Positions 1 to 7,189 of a DNA stretch of 7,290 nt are shown one piece after another (position 1 is the stretch's first letter; each line of letters starts with the position of its first letter). The notes beneath the pieces are model-generated. The model was given only the letters and a program-made list of their open reading frames with translations. It ran no database searches and was not told the origin of the DNA. Made by a program: the position numbers and the translations under genes. Source of the stretch: Betaproteobacteria bacterium (lineage in GTDB: Bacteria > Pseudomonadota > Gammaproteobacteria > Burkholderiales > Methylophilaceae); the NCBI GenBank assembly GCA_009926035.1, contig RFPQ01000036.1, forward strand, positions 1-7,290. Direction: 5' to 3'.

Positions 1-1428
1 TCTATGCGTGAAGCATATGAAAAAGAAACATCTATTCCTGCTAAAGATGCCATGCTTCAGATTCTTACGAGCTCGAAAATGAGTGCCTTAGGTCATAGAC
101 CTATATGCCAAGACACGGGTATTGTAATTGTCTTTGTTGAAGTTGGGATGAGTGTAGAGTGGGAATCAGATCTTTCAATCGAAGATATGGTGAATGAAGG
201 TGTTAAACGGGCTTATTCAAATCAAGACAATCCGCTTCGCCCATCTATAGTGTCAGATCCAGCTGGCAAGAGACAGAACACAAAAGATAATACACCTGCA
301 ATCACGCACGTTAAGTTAATCAAAGGTAACAAAGTAAGCATTTCTATTAGTGCAAAGGGTGGCGGCTCAGAAAATAAAGCTCAATTCATAACACTAAACC
401 CATCAGATAGTATTGTAGATTGGGTATTAAAAGTCATTCCTGAGATGGGAGCTGGCTGGTGTCCACCTGGCGTGATTGGTATTGGTATTGGTGGGTCTTC
501 TGAAAAAGCTATGTTAATGGCAAAAGAGTCATTGATGTTGCCGATCGATATTCACTCGCTCGTTAAGTGCGGCGCAAAAAATAAGACGGAGGAGCTGCGT
601 ATAGAACTTTATAATAAAATAAATCAGTTAGGTATAGGCGCACAAGGGTTTGGTGGTTTAACCACTGTGCTCGACGTTAAAATCATCGATTACCCTTGCC
701 ATGCTTCCTCCTTGCCTGTTGCATTAATACCCAATTGTGCAGCTACAAGACATACGCACTTCACCTTGGATGGCTCAGGCCCAGCACATTTTAAAGTACC
801 TGATTTAAGTTTATGGCCTAAAGATACTTGGGCTGCTCAAAAAGAAGCTAAAAGAATTAATCTTGACTCAATCGATAAAAAATCAATTGAAGATTGGAAA
901 GAAGGCGACTTACTTTTATTATCTGGAAAATTAGTCACTGCAAGAGATGGTGCACATAAAAAAATTGCTGATCTCCTTAAGAAGGGAGAAGCCTTACCTG
1001 TTGGGGTAAACTTAAAAAATAAATTTATTTATTATGTGGGGCCTGTTGATGCTGTTCGCAATGAAGTGATAGGCCCAGCAGGTCCTACAACCGCGTCTCG
1101 TATGGATCAATTTATGGAAATGATGTTAGCCGAATTGGGTGTTATGGGCACGATTGGAAAAGCAGAACGCGGTGAAAGTGCGGTACAGACAATCAAAAAA
1201 TATCAAACCGTTCACCTAAGCGCAGTAGGGGGTGCAGCGTATCTAGTTTCAAAAGCCATTACTTCATCTAGGGTAGTTGCATTTCCTGAATTAGGTATGG
1301 AAGCTATATATGAATTTGAAGTGAAGGATATGCCAGTAATGGTATCTATCGACACTCATGGCAAGTCTATTTATTCAGAAGCGCCATCTCGATGGAAAAA
1401 CAAATCTATACCTATCAACTCTCTATAA
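1..1428 (+). CDS. fumA: Fumarate hydratase class I ([4Fe-4S] type), 5' end cut by window edge
   Basis: Catalyses reversible hydration of fumarate to (S)-malate in the cytoplasm. The reading frame is open from base 1 (TCT, Ser), and the ATG at 4 falls inside the conserved '(S)MREAYE' region of class I fumarases, so it is an internal Met. About 30-35 N-terminal residues are missing compared with the ~505-510 aa betaproteobacterial enzymes (length from family knowledge). Counting from Met at 4: HRPICQDTG carries Cys35 and catalytic Asp37, WCPPG gives Cys153, and PNCAATRH gives Cys245. The spacings (118 and 92) match the three cluster cysteines of E. coli FumA and Leishmania FH. His233, Thr362, Arg366 and Lys386 match active-site residues by spacing. 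The N-terminal alpha-type domain and C-terminal beta-type domain (TARDGAH at 312-318, GPTTASRMD at 360-368) are fused, as usual for this class. Tartrate dehydratase is a less likely alternative. The stop lies 7 bp from the convergent gene at 1436. Confidence 0.95.
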   Translation, partial: SMREAYEKETSIPAKDAMLQILTSSKMSALGHRPICQDTGIVIVFVEVGMSVEWESDLSIEDMVNEGVKRAYSNQDNPLRPSIVSDPAGKRQNTKDNTPAITHVKLIKGNKVSISISAKGGGSENKAQFITLNPSDSIVDWVLKVIPEMGAGWCPPGVIGIGIGGSSEKAMLMAKESLMLPIDIHSLVKCGAKNKTEELRIELYNKINQLGIGAQGFGGLTTVLDVKIIDYPCHASSLPVALIPNCAATRHTHFTLDGSGPAHFKVPDLSLWPKDTWAAQKEAKRINLDSIDKKSIEDWKEGDLLLLSGKLVTARDGAHKKIADLLKKGEALPVGVNLKNKFIYYVGPVDAVRNEVIGPAGPTTASRMDQFMEMMLAELGVMGTIGKAERGESAVQTIKKYQTVHLSAVGGAAYLVSKAITSSRVVAFPELGMEAIYEFEVKDMPVMVSIDTHGKSIYSEAPSRWKNKSIPINSL

Positions 1429-1435
1429 ATAAATC

Positions 1436-1978
1436 TTAGTCTAGCATTAGGCAAAAAGTACCTTCTATTCCTTGCGATTTTGTGTCACTACGTCGCAGAG
1501 TGATTTCAGGATCTTTTTTAATTTGTTCATCAAGTGCTAGTAAAAGCTTTTTATATAGTCTATCAATCGGTATTTCATGCAAGATATCTATTCTGCCGAT
1601 CAATTCATCTTCCACTTTTAACTTTTTTAAGATCTTTCCATCTTGACTATAAATTTTTGCTTTGAGCGTGCCGTAGAAGGTTGTCATTTTTGGGTTGTAA
1701 AAAATATGAGGATCTAAAGATAAAACTAAATTTCCATAATTACCTTTTTCGCATAAAGCACTGTTAGGGAGTCCGGTTGAGGCTGCTTTTTTTAAAAGTG
1801 AAGCCTGTTTAATCCAATATCCTTGCCTATAAAAACCGGTTAAATGAATTGGATGCTTATCAAAACTTTCATTGATGTGTATCAAATAATCGTAATTTGT
1901 ATTTGCTTTTACTTCAGATATTATCGATTGCGTAACTAAAGCAAAGAAAATTGAAAAAGCGACTAATTTTTTTAACAT
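1436..1978 (-). CDS. Hypothetical exported protein, 180 aa
   Basis: Not recognised; no function assigned. The N-terminus is a typical Sec signal peptide: Met-Leu-Lys-Lys, a hydrophobic core over residues 5-20 (LVAFSIFFALVTQSII), and a plausible signal peptidase I site after Val-Lys-Ala at 25. There is no lipobox cysteine, so the mature ~155-residue protein should be soluble in the periplasm or outside the cell. It has exactly two cysteines, Cys76 and Cys176, which could form a disulfide. The middle (83-130) alternates hydrophobic and polar residues like beta strands, followed by a Lys/Leu-rich probable helix (139-155). The start is supported by the signal peptide; no Shine-Dalgarno sequence precedes it, and a TATAAT lies only 8 bases upstream (see the separate entry). 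It is convergent with fumarase (7-bp gap) and divergent from the peroxidase at 2039. It looks like a lineage-specific single-gene unit. Confidence 0.8.
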   Translation of the reverse strand: MLKKLVAFSIFFALVTQSIISEVKANTNYDYLIHINESFDKHPIHLTGFYRQGYWIKQASLLKKAASTGLPNSALCEKGNYGNLVLSLDPHIFYNPKMTTFYGTLKAKIYSQDGKILKKLKVEDELIGRIDILHEIPIDRLYKKLLLALDEQIKKDPEITLRRSDTKSQGIEGTFCLMLD

Positions 1979-2038
1979 TTTTTTGAATTATAGTAAGATT
2001 GGTAAGTCATATCGACATTCTACTCTGAGACAAGTTTC
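1979..2038. promoter_or_regulatory. 60-bp divergent promoter region (hypothetical gene / peroxidase)
   Basis: Both flanking genes start from this gap. On the - strand a perfect TATAAT (1992 down to 1987) sits 17 bp from TCGATA (2015 down to 2010), a 4/6 match to TTGACA. Transcription would begin near 1980, nearly at the ATG at 1978, giving an almost leaderless mRNA. On the + strand TATAGT at 1989-1994 overlaps the same site and could be the -10 of the peroxidase gene, but I see no good -35 for it. The only ribosome-site-like bases before the peroxidase ATG are a weak GAGA around 2027-2030. AT-rich DNA yields such boxes by chance, so this is moderate evidence. Confidence 0.4.
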
Positions 2039-2566
2039 ATGAAATTTTTTTTACTTTTATTTTTTTGGATAATACCAGCCATGACCTACGCTGCCTGCCC
2101 CTCTCTATATGACCATCAATTTAATACACTACAAGGTGAGAAAATTAACCTGTGTGATTACCAGTCAAAACCGATGCTGGTTGTGAATACTGCAAGTAAG
2201 TGTGGTTTTACGCCACAATTTAATTCTTTAGAAGCGCTCTATAAGAAATATCATGGCAAAGGTTTATTAGTTATAGGTTTTCCATCTAATGACTTTAATC
2301 AAGAATTAAGTACTGACAAAGAAGTAAGGGAATTCTGTAAGCTCACCTACGCGGTTGAATTTCCTATGACTACTAAATCAAACGTCACTGGCAAGAATGC
2401 AAATCCATTTTATCAAGAGCTTATTAAGGCTTCAGGCTCAATGCCTCAATGGAATTTTCATAAATACTTAATATTGCCTCAAGGCAAAAAGATTTATGCA
2501 TTTACGAGTGATGTAGCACCTGACTCACCTGAGATACTAGACAAAATTAAAGCGGAATTAAAGTAA
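2039..2566 (+). CDS. Exported glutathione-peroxidase-family thiol peroxidase (probably thioredoxin-type, 2-Cys)
   Basis: Reduces hydrogen peroxide or organic hydroperoxides, most likely in the periplasm. Residues 1-19 form a signal peptide (MKFFLLLFFWIIPAMTYA, probable cleavage after TYA). The GPx core follows: VVNTASKCGFTPQ with peroxidatic Cys55, GFPSNDF at 80-86, and WNFHKYL with Trp138 and Asn139 of the catalytic tetrad. Cys100 in EFCKLTYAVEFPM aligns with the resolving cysteine of yeast Gpx3 (45 versus 46 residues from the peroxidatic Cys), so reduction by a thioredoxin-like donor is more likely than by glutathione. Odd point: the usual tetrad Gln (as in CNQF) is Asp85 here. Cys20 and Cys39, just after the signal peptide, could pair as a structural disulfide. 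At 175 aa it is full length. It converges on ppsR with a 6-bp gap, so it is a single-gene unit on its strand. Confidence 0.92.
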   Translation: MKFFLLLFFWIIPAMTYAACPSLYDHQFNTLQGEKINLCDYQSKPMLVVNTASKCGFTPQFNSLEALYKKYHGKGLLVIGFPSNDFNQELSTDKEVREFCKLTYAVEFPMTTKSNVTGKNANPFYQELIKASGSMPQWNFHKYLILPQGKKIYAFTSDVAPDSPEILDKIKAELK

Positions 2567-2572
2567 TGCGTT

Positions 2573-3388
2573 CTAAGTGTTAGGTTGGCGAATTTTTTGT
2601 AAGATAATTGCTGAGAGTTCTTCAACTGATCGCGTAGTTGAATCTGCCCAAGGAATGCCTGCTCGCTTCATAAGGTTTTCACAATCTGCAATTTCTTTTC
2701 TGCAGTTTTCAAGTGATGCATATGTACTATTGGGTCTTCTTTCACTTCGAAGACTACTTAGGCGATCTGCTTGTATCGTTAATCCAAAAATTTTATCGAT
2801 ATAACCTTCTAAGATTGGTGGCAATGCTTTTCTTTCAAAGTCTTCAGGCGTTAAAGGATAGTTAGCAGCTTTAATACCAAACTGCATCGCAAGATAAATA
2901 CTCGTGGGTGTTTTGCCTGATCTAGAGACACCGACTAAAATCACATTGGCTTGATTTAAACCGTTATGTGTCATACCGTCATCATGACCCAATGCAAAAT
3001 TAATCGCTTCCATTCTGTCTGAATAATTAGTGCCAGATATACTATGCGCAACACCAGGACGCGTGAGCGGTTCTTCTTTTAATTCGATGCCTAAAGGGTC
3101 AATAAATGATTCAAAAAGATCAATGTAATAAGCATCCACTTCTTTAAGTTCCGAACGAAGTTTTGGATTGCCAATTGACATGATTACAATCGGTCTCACG
3201 CCATTTTCCATTTTTGCATTGACGATACGTTTTTGTGCATCATCTACTTTTGCGTCGGAATCAGTAAATGGAATTCTAATTTGTGTAAATTGTGTATCTG
3301 GGAAGTGAGCTAGAAGTTGACCCAATGCGCCAGCAGTAATGCCTGTTCCATCGGAAATAAAGAACGCTGTTCTTTTTTGTTGTGCCAT
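2573..3388 (-). CDS. ppsR: PEP synthase regulatory protein (PSRP; kinase and pyrophosphorylase)
   Basis: A DUF299-family bifunctional enzyme of the cytoplasm. It inactivates PEP synthase by ADP-dependent phosphorylation of a Thr near the catalytic His, and reactivates it by phosphate-dependent removal of that phosphate. Its 271 aa compare with 277 in E. coli PpsR (YdiA). Visible hallmarks are the N-terminal FFISDGTGITAG (9-20), SGTNYSDRMEAINFALGHDDG (118-138), the P-loop GVSRSGKTPTS (153-163) and GIKAANYPL (171-179). It is the second gene of an operon with ppsA: the ppsA stop and this start share one base (TAATG on the - strand, 3390-3386). No Shine-Dalgarno sequence is evident, so translation probably depends on coupling to ppsA. 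The product acts directly on its operon partner. Its 3' end meets the peroxidase gene tail to tail. Confidence 0.95.
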   Translation of the reverse strand: MAQQKRTAFFISDGTGITAGALGQLLAHFPDTQFTQIRIPFTDSDAKVDDAQKRIVNAKMENGVRPIVIMSIGNPKLRSELKEVDAYYIDLFESFIDPLGIELKEEPLTRPGVAHSISGTNYSDRMEAINFALGHDDGMTHNGLNQANVILVGVSRSGKTPTSIYLAMQFGIKAANYPLTPEDFERKALPPILEGYIDKIFGLTIQADRLSSLRSERRPNSTYASLENCRKEIADCENLMKRAGIPWADSTTRSVEELSAIILQKIRQPNT

Positions 3389-5754
3389 TATTTTTGGCTA
3401 ATACGTTTCCATGTGCTGATGACAGTATCAGGATTAAGTGACATTGATGAAATGCTGCCTTCTTTCACTAACCATTCTGCAAAGTCAGGATGATCTGAGG
3501 GGCCTTGCCCACAAATTCCAATATATTTTTTTGTTTTCTTGGCTGCAGTGATTGCCATTTGGATAAGTGACTTCACAGCATCATTTCTTTCATCAAAACC
3601 ATCCGCCAAAATGCCTGAGTCCCGATCAGTGCCTAGTGTAAGTTGTGTTAAATCATTTGATCCTATTGAGAAGCCGTCAAAGTATTCAAGAAATGCTTCA
3701 GCTAAAATTGCATTTGATGGCACTTCACACATCATAATTAAACGAAGTCCATAGTCGCCCCGTTTAAGTCCGTTAGCTGCCATAATAGATGTCACTTCTT
3801 TCGCTTCATCTAGAGTTCGAACAAATGGAATCATAATTTCTACATTCGTTAAACCAAAAGTTTCTCTTACTTTTTTCATGGCTTGGCATTCCATGACGAA
3901 ACATTCTTTAAAGTCTTCTGACATATAACGCGCCGCACCTCTAAATCCGATCATTGGATTCTCTTCATCAGGTTCGTAAATGTCTCCACCCACTAACTTT
4001 TTATATTCATTAGATTTGAAATCAGAAGTTCTTACAATGACTGGTTTTGGGTAAAATGCTGCCGCAATTGTTGCAACCCCTTCAGCCACTTTATCGATAT
4101 AAAATTGCTTCGGATTTAGATAGCCGCGTGCACGATGTGTAATTTGTTTTTGAATATCTTGTGGCATCGCTAAATAATTTAATATCGCTTTCGGATGAAT
4201 ACCGATCATATTATTGATGACAAATTCTAAACGCGCTAAACCCACGCCATCATTTGGAGTTTGTGCAAACGTAAATGCCATATCAGGATTACCTACGTTC
4301 ATCATGATTTTAACTGGCGGTGTTGGAAGGACAGTTTCTTTTTCAGTATTAACTTCGTATTCAAGTGCGCCTTGGAAAACAAGGCCAGTTTCACCTTCTG
4401 AGCAACAGACGGTTACCATGTCTCCATCTTGTAAAAGTTCAGTCGCATTGACACTACCTACAATCGCTGGAATACCGAGCTCTCGTGCAATGATAGCAGC
4501 ATGACATGTTCGACCACCACGGTTGGTAACAAGTGCTGAAGCTCTCTTCATGACTGGTTCCCAGTTAGGATCAGTCATATCTGCGACCAATACATCACCA
4601 GGTTGAACAGCATGCATTTCAGAAGGATCTTTTACAATACGAACTGGACCCACACCAATTTTTTGTGTCACTGCTCGTCCAGCGACAATTGCTTTACCAC
4701 TTCCTTTTAATTTAAAAACTTCAACTGTATTTTTTGATTGAGATTTAACAGTCTCAGGCCTTGCTTGAAGAATGTAAATTTTTCCGTCTAATCCATTTTT
4801 GCCCCATTCAATATCCATAGGACATCCGTAGTGTGATTCAATGGTTACAGCATATTGAGCAAGCTCGAGAATATCCTCATCGTTTAAGCTAAATGAATCG
4901 CTTTCTTTAGGATCTACATCAATAGTATGTGTGCTTTTTCCAGCTTGTGTAGCATCACTGAACACCATTTTAATTTTTTTGGATCCAATAGATCTTCTAA
5001 CAATCGCAGGCTTTCCCTCTTTTAGAAGGGGTTTGAAAACGTAAAACTCATCGGGGTTGACAGCGCCTTGAACCACTGTCTCACCTAAGCCATAAGAGGC
5101 AGTGATAAATACTACATCTTTAAATCCTGATTCAGTGTCGATCGTAAACATAACACCAGAGCAGCCAATATCACTTCTTACCATTTGTTGGACGCCTGCT
5201 GAAATAGCAACATCAGCATGAACAAAACCTTTGTGTACACGATAAGAAATGGCGCGGTCGTTATAGAGCGATGCAAATACTTCTTTAATTGCATGTTTAA
5301 TATTTTCAACACCATGAATATTTAAAAAGCTTTCTTGTTGGCCTGCAAAAGAGGCATCAGGGAGATCTTCTGCTGTAGCAGAAGATCTCACCGCAAAAGT
5401 AGTGCCTTCAGTAGAGTTCTTTGTGAGTCGCGTGTAATTTTCTTCAATCGCTTTTTCTAAAGAAGTGGGGAAGGGTGTGTCAATAATCCATTGTCTAATT
5501 TTTTTACCGCTGACAGCAAGCGCATCCGTATCATCTGTATTTAAAGTTTTTAGTTCATCTGCAATCTTATCGTCGAGTTTATTGTGGGCTAGAAATTCTC
5601 TGAATGCTAATGCTGTCGTTGCAAAGCCAGTAGGGACTCTGACACCCTTTGCATTGAGCTGTGAAATCATTTCACCTAATGACGCATTCTTTCCTCCCAC
5701 AGAGCCAACATCTGTATTACGAAGATTTTCTAATGGAATGACATGTGCTGACAT
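3388..5754 (-). CDS. ppsA: Phosphoenolpyruvate synthase (pyruvate, water dikinase)
   Basis: Converts pyruvate + ATP + water to PEP + AMP + phosphate in the cytoplasm, supplying PEP for gluconeogenesis or anaplerosis. Its 788 aa compare with 792 in E. coli PpsA, with all three domains present. The N-terminal ATP-grasp domain has [10 protein letters not shown] (20-29), [18 protein letters not shown] (123-140) and DIEWG (314-318). The phosphohistidine domain has [18 protein letters not shown] (413-430) with catalytic His418. The C-terminal PEP/pyruvate barrel has GVGLARLEF (503-511), [10 protein letters not shown] (601-610), [16 protein letters not shown] (698-713) and GICGQGPSD with Cys748 as general acid. 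Thr416, two residues before the His, is the expected site modified by PpsR, encoded next in the operon. The ATG at 5754 is preceded by AAGGG five bases upstream, a good ribosome site. It diverges from tal. Pyruvate phosphate dikinase is excluded by length and domain pattern. Confidence 0.97.
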   Translation of the reverse strand: MSAHVIPLENLRNTDVGSVGGKNASLGEMISQLNAKGVRVPTGFATTALAFREFLAHNKLDDKIADELKTLNTDDTDALAVSGKKIRQWIIDTPFPTSLEKAIEENYTRLTKNSTEGTTFAVRSSATAEDLPDASFAGQQESFLNIHGVENIKHAIKEVFASLYNDRAISYRVHKGFVHADVAISAGVQQMVRSDIGCSGVMFTIDTESGFKDVVFITASYGLGETVVQGAVNPDEFYVFKPLLKEGKPAIVRRSIGSKKIKMVFSDATQAGKSTHTIDVDPKESDSFSLNDEDILELAQYAVTIESHYGCPMDIEWGKNGLDGKIYILQARPETVKSQSKNTVEVFKLKGSGKAIVAGRAVTQKIGVGPVRIVKDPSEMHAVQPGDVLVADMTDPNWEPVMKRASALVTNRGGRTCHAAIIARELGIPAIVGSVNATELLQDGDMVTVCCSEGETGLVFQGALEYEVNTEKETVLPTPPVKIMMNVGNPDMAFTFAQTPNDGVGLARLEFVINNMIGIHPKAILNYLAMPQDIQKQITHRARGYLNPKQFYIDKVAEGVATIAAAFYPKPVIVRTSDFKSNEYKKLVGGDIYEPDEENPMIGFRGAARYMSEDFKECFVMECQAMKKVRETFGLTNVEIMIPFVRTLDEAKEVTSIMAANGLKRGDYGLRLIMMCEVPSNAILAEAFLEYFDGFSIGSNDLTQLTLGTDRDSGILADGFDERNDAVKSLIQMAITAAKKTKKYIGICGQGPSDHPDFAEWLVKEGSISSMSLNPDTVISTWKRISQK

Positions 5755-5870
5755 AAAGGCCCTTAGGTTAATAACTTGAAGAACTTAAGAATTTAATCTT
5801 TAGTAATACTGCTTTAAAGTTTAGTTGGTTTTCACGACAAAGACGGTTAACTAAAAATCTTTAGATGTGA
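5755..5870 (-). promoter_or_regulatory. ppsA leader and probable promoter region
   Basis: Seen: the ribosome site AAGGG (5764 down to 5760) five bases before the ppsA ATG. Further upstream on the - strand TTGTCG (5840 down to 5835) is spaced 16 bp from TTTAAA (5818 down to 5813), each matching 4/6 of the sigma-70 boxes. A 7-bp dyad, TTTAGTT at 5820-5826 and AACTAAA at 5849-5855, brackets that -35 candidate and could be an operator. The ribosome site is solid; the promoter and dyad are weak and could be chance in AT-rich DNA. Confidence 0.35.
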
Positions 5871-5990
5871 GATGCCATAAAAAGACGTCATTTTGCCAAA
5901 TTAACACCTTATTGTCATCTGAATCCTGAGTCTTATGAATTAGTGAAATTGATGGAGGACGGCGAAATTTGCTTAAGTGACTTTAAATAG
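5865..5990 (+). pseudogene. Possible remnant of a small protein gene (37-39 codons, no usable start)
   Basis: Codons from 5871 to 5987 are open and end at TAG (5988-5990). The translation looks protein-like: it runs IKRRHFAKLTPYC, then HLNPESYELVKL, then MEDGEICLSDFK. The in-frame ATG at 5865 is followed at once by TGA (5868-5870). No other ATG, GTG or TTG occurs in frame before a GTG at 5943. The ATG at 5872 is out of frame and ends after two codons. It may therefore be a decayed gene, a gene using a non-standard start such as ATA at 5877, or a chance open frame. A 39-codon open run is not rare by chance; residue composition is the main argument. I do not recognise the family. No clear ribosome site is present. 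Confidence 0.25.
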
Positions 5991-6066
5991 AGGTTAGATT
6001 AAATAAAATGATCTTAATTGTATTTAAAATGTATTCAAAATCACTTAAAATACGTTAAATATACAT

Positions 6067-6094
6067 AACTCATAATTTAACTCATTATTTGAGT
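6067..6094. repeat. 12-bp tandem direct repeat merging into a 5-bp inverted repeat
   Basis: AACTCATAATTT (6067-6078) is followed immediately by AACTCATTATTT (6079-6090), differing at one base. The second copy overlaps ACTCA-TTATT-TGAGT (6080-6094), a perfect 5-bp dyad with a 5-base spacer. This tandem half-site plus dyad layout is typical of a transcription factor site, about 85-110 bp upstream of the tal -10. No regulator is identified. Confidence 0.55.
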
Positions 6095-6179
6095 CATATT
6101 GCTATTAAATAAGCTCAAAAAAATACATGTTTACCCATAAAACATCTGATGAATCTTCTAGATTGCCTGTCAATTCATA

Positions 6180-6220
6180 TATAATTTCAGATCCGATTTC
6201 GAAGACATCATTTTTTGGAG
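6180..6220 (+). promoter_or_regulatory. tal promoter -10 (TATAAT) and ribosome binding site
   Basis: A perfect TATAAT lies at 6180-6185, placing the transcription start near 6192 and giving a leader of about 39 bases. GGAG at 6217-6220 sits 10 bases before the tal ATG at 6231, an adequate ribosome site. At the correct -35 distance (6157-6162, TCTAGA) there is no match to TTGACA; the TTGCCT at 6163-6168 is too close (11 bp). The palindrome at 6152-6164 occupies the -35 position instead, so an activator may be needed. Confidence 0.55.
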
Positions 6221-6230
6221 ATTTAAAGCA

Positions 6231-7181
6231 ATGGCAACATTATTAGAACAATTAAAAGGCATGACAACGATCGTTGCGGACACAGGTGACGTAGAAGCAA
6301 TTAAAACAGTGAAACCTTATGATGCAACAACAAATCCATCTTTACTCTTAAAGGCCAGTACTCTTCCTCAATGTGAGCCTATGATTAAAGAAGCTATTGC
6401 TTATGCAAAATCAAAAAGCAGTAACAAAGCTCAACAAATTGAAGATGCGGCTGATAAGTTAGCTGTGCTTGTCGGTCTTGAGATTCTTAAACATATTCCT
6501 GGTCGTATTTCTACTGAAGTGGATGCGCGCTTATCTTTCAACATTGATGCAATGGTTAAAAAAGGACGTAAATTAATTGGTCTATATGAAGAAGCTGGCG
6601 TTAAGAAAGATCGCGTACTTATTAAATTAGCTTCCACATGGGAAGGCATTAAAGCAGGTGAAATTTTAGAAAAAGAAGGTATTAACTGTAACTTAACGCT
6701 TCTTTTTGGGTTTGGCCAAGCGCGCGCTTGTGCTGAAGCCGGTGTATTCCTTATTTCACCATTCGTAGGTCGCATCCTTGACTGGTACAAAGCTAAAACA
6801 GGTAATACCTATTCATCAGAAGAAGATCCGGGTGTGATATCTGTTCGCAAGATTTATGCATACTATAAAGAACATGGTTATAAAACTGTTGTGATGGGTG
6901 CTTCTTTTAGAAATATTGGAGAAATTACAGCGCTAGCAGGTTGTGATCGTCTAACGATCGCTCCAAATCTTCTTCAAGAGCTTGAAGCAACACAAGGCGA
7001 CTTACCTCGCGTTCTTAAAGACGGTGGAGCTTCAAAAGCAGCTCCTGCCAAAATGACTGAAGATGAATTCCGTTTCTCATTGAATGAAGATGCTATGGCA
7101 ACTGAAAAACTTTCAGAAGGTATTCGTGGTTTCGTCGTGGATCAAAACAAACTCGAAACAGCGCTCAACGAAAAGCTATAA
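6231..7181 (+). CDS. tal: Transaldolase (TalB type)
   Basis: Transfers a dihydroxyacetone unit between sedoheptulose 7-phosphate and glyceraldehyde 3-phosphate to give erythrose 4-phosphate and fructose 6-phosphate, in the cytoplasm. This is the non-oxidative pentose phosphate pathway and, in methylotrophs, the rearrangement phase of the ribulose monophosphate cycle. Its 316 aa compare with 317 in E. coli TalB, and key residues fall at identical numbers: Asp17 (ADTGD), Asn35 (DATTNPSL), Glu96 (TEVDARLSF), Schiff-base Lys132 ([11 protein letters not shown]), Asn154 and Thr156 (NLTLLF), Ser176 and Arg181 (ISPFVGR). The ATG is chosen because the family N-terminus MATLLEQLK starts here and GGAG lies 10 bases upstream. 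It appears monocistronic in this window, diverging from ppsA across 476 bp. Codon use looks regular, as for a well-expressed gene. No anomaly seen. Confidence 0.97.
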   Translation: MATLLEQLKGMTTIVADTGDVEAIKTVKPYDATTNPSLLLKASTLPQCEPMIKEAIAYAKSKSSNKAQQIEDAADKLAVLVGLEILKHIPGRISTEVDARLSFNIDAMVKKGRKLIGLYEEAGVKKDRVLIKLASTWEGIKAGEILEKEGINCNLTLLFGFGQARACAEAGVFLISPFVGRILDWYKAKTGNTYSSEEDPGVISVRKIYAYYKEHGYKTVVMGASFRNIGEITALAGCDRLTIAPNLLQELEATQGDLPRVLKDGGASKAAPAKMTEDEFRFSLNEDAMATEKLSEGIRGFVVDQNKLETALNEKL

Positions 7182-7189
7182 ATCGTTTC

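Larger units (their letters stand above)
5991..6230. promoter_or_regulatory. tal upstream regulatory region
   Basis: Contents seen: A-runs at 6005, 6026, 6037, 6047 and 6057, phased at about one or two helical turns; a 12-bp tandem repeat (6067-6090) running into a dyad (6080-6094); TTTGAG at 6088-6093 mirrored by CTCAAA at 6114-6119; a short palindrome at 6152-6164; and the tal -10 and ribosome site. No coding sequence is evident. Extreme AT content makes some of these motifs cheap by chance, but their clustering upstream of a single strong-looking -10 suggests regulated transcription of tal. Confidence 0.4.

Noticed and set aside
4..6. ATG at 4 as the start of fumarase
   Set aside because: The frame is open to base 1, and the family has about 30-35 further conserved residues before this Met, so the gene is truncated by the window.
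2093..2098. Lipoprotein anchor at Cys20 of the exported peroxidase
   Set aside because: The residues before the cysteine (Tyr-Ala-Ala) do not fit a lipobox, which needs Leu/Val/Ile-like at -3; ordinary signal peptidase I cleavage fits better.
2621..2642. 7-bp inverted repeat TTCAACT / AGTTGAA near the 3' end of ppsR
   Set aside because: It lies in coding sequence with no T-run on either side, and such repeats are expected by chance; no function inferred.
2577..2804. Open frame on the + strand (75 codons)
   Set aside because: It lies wholly antisense to ppsR, whose motifs are intact; the translation is unlike a folded protein and it has no ribosome site.
3539..5779. Three + strand open frames (3539-3754, 4214-4504, 5465-5779)
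   Set aside because: All are shadows opposite ppsA (the last also runs into its leader). Their serine- and proline-rich translations come from the complementary strand.
6168..6173. Perfect TTGACA on the - strand, a possible second ppsA promoter
   Set aside because: No -10-like hexamer occurs 16-18 bp downstream on that strand, and it is over 400 bp from ppsA.
6431..6790. Open frame on the - strand (119 codons)
   Set aside because: Antisense to the most conserved part of transaldolase, with no promoter or ribosome site; a shadow.
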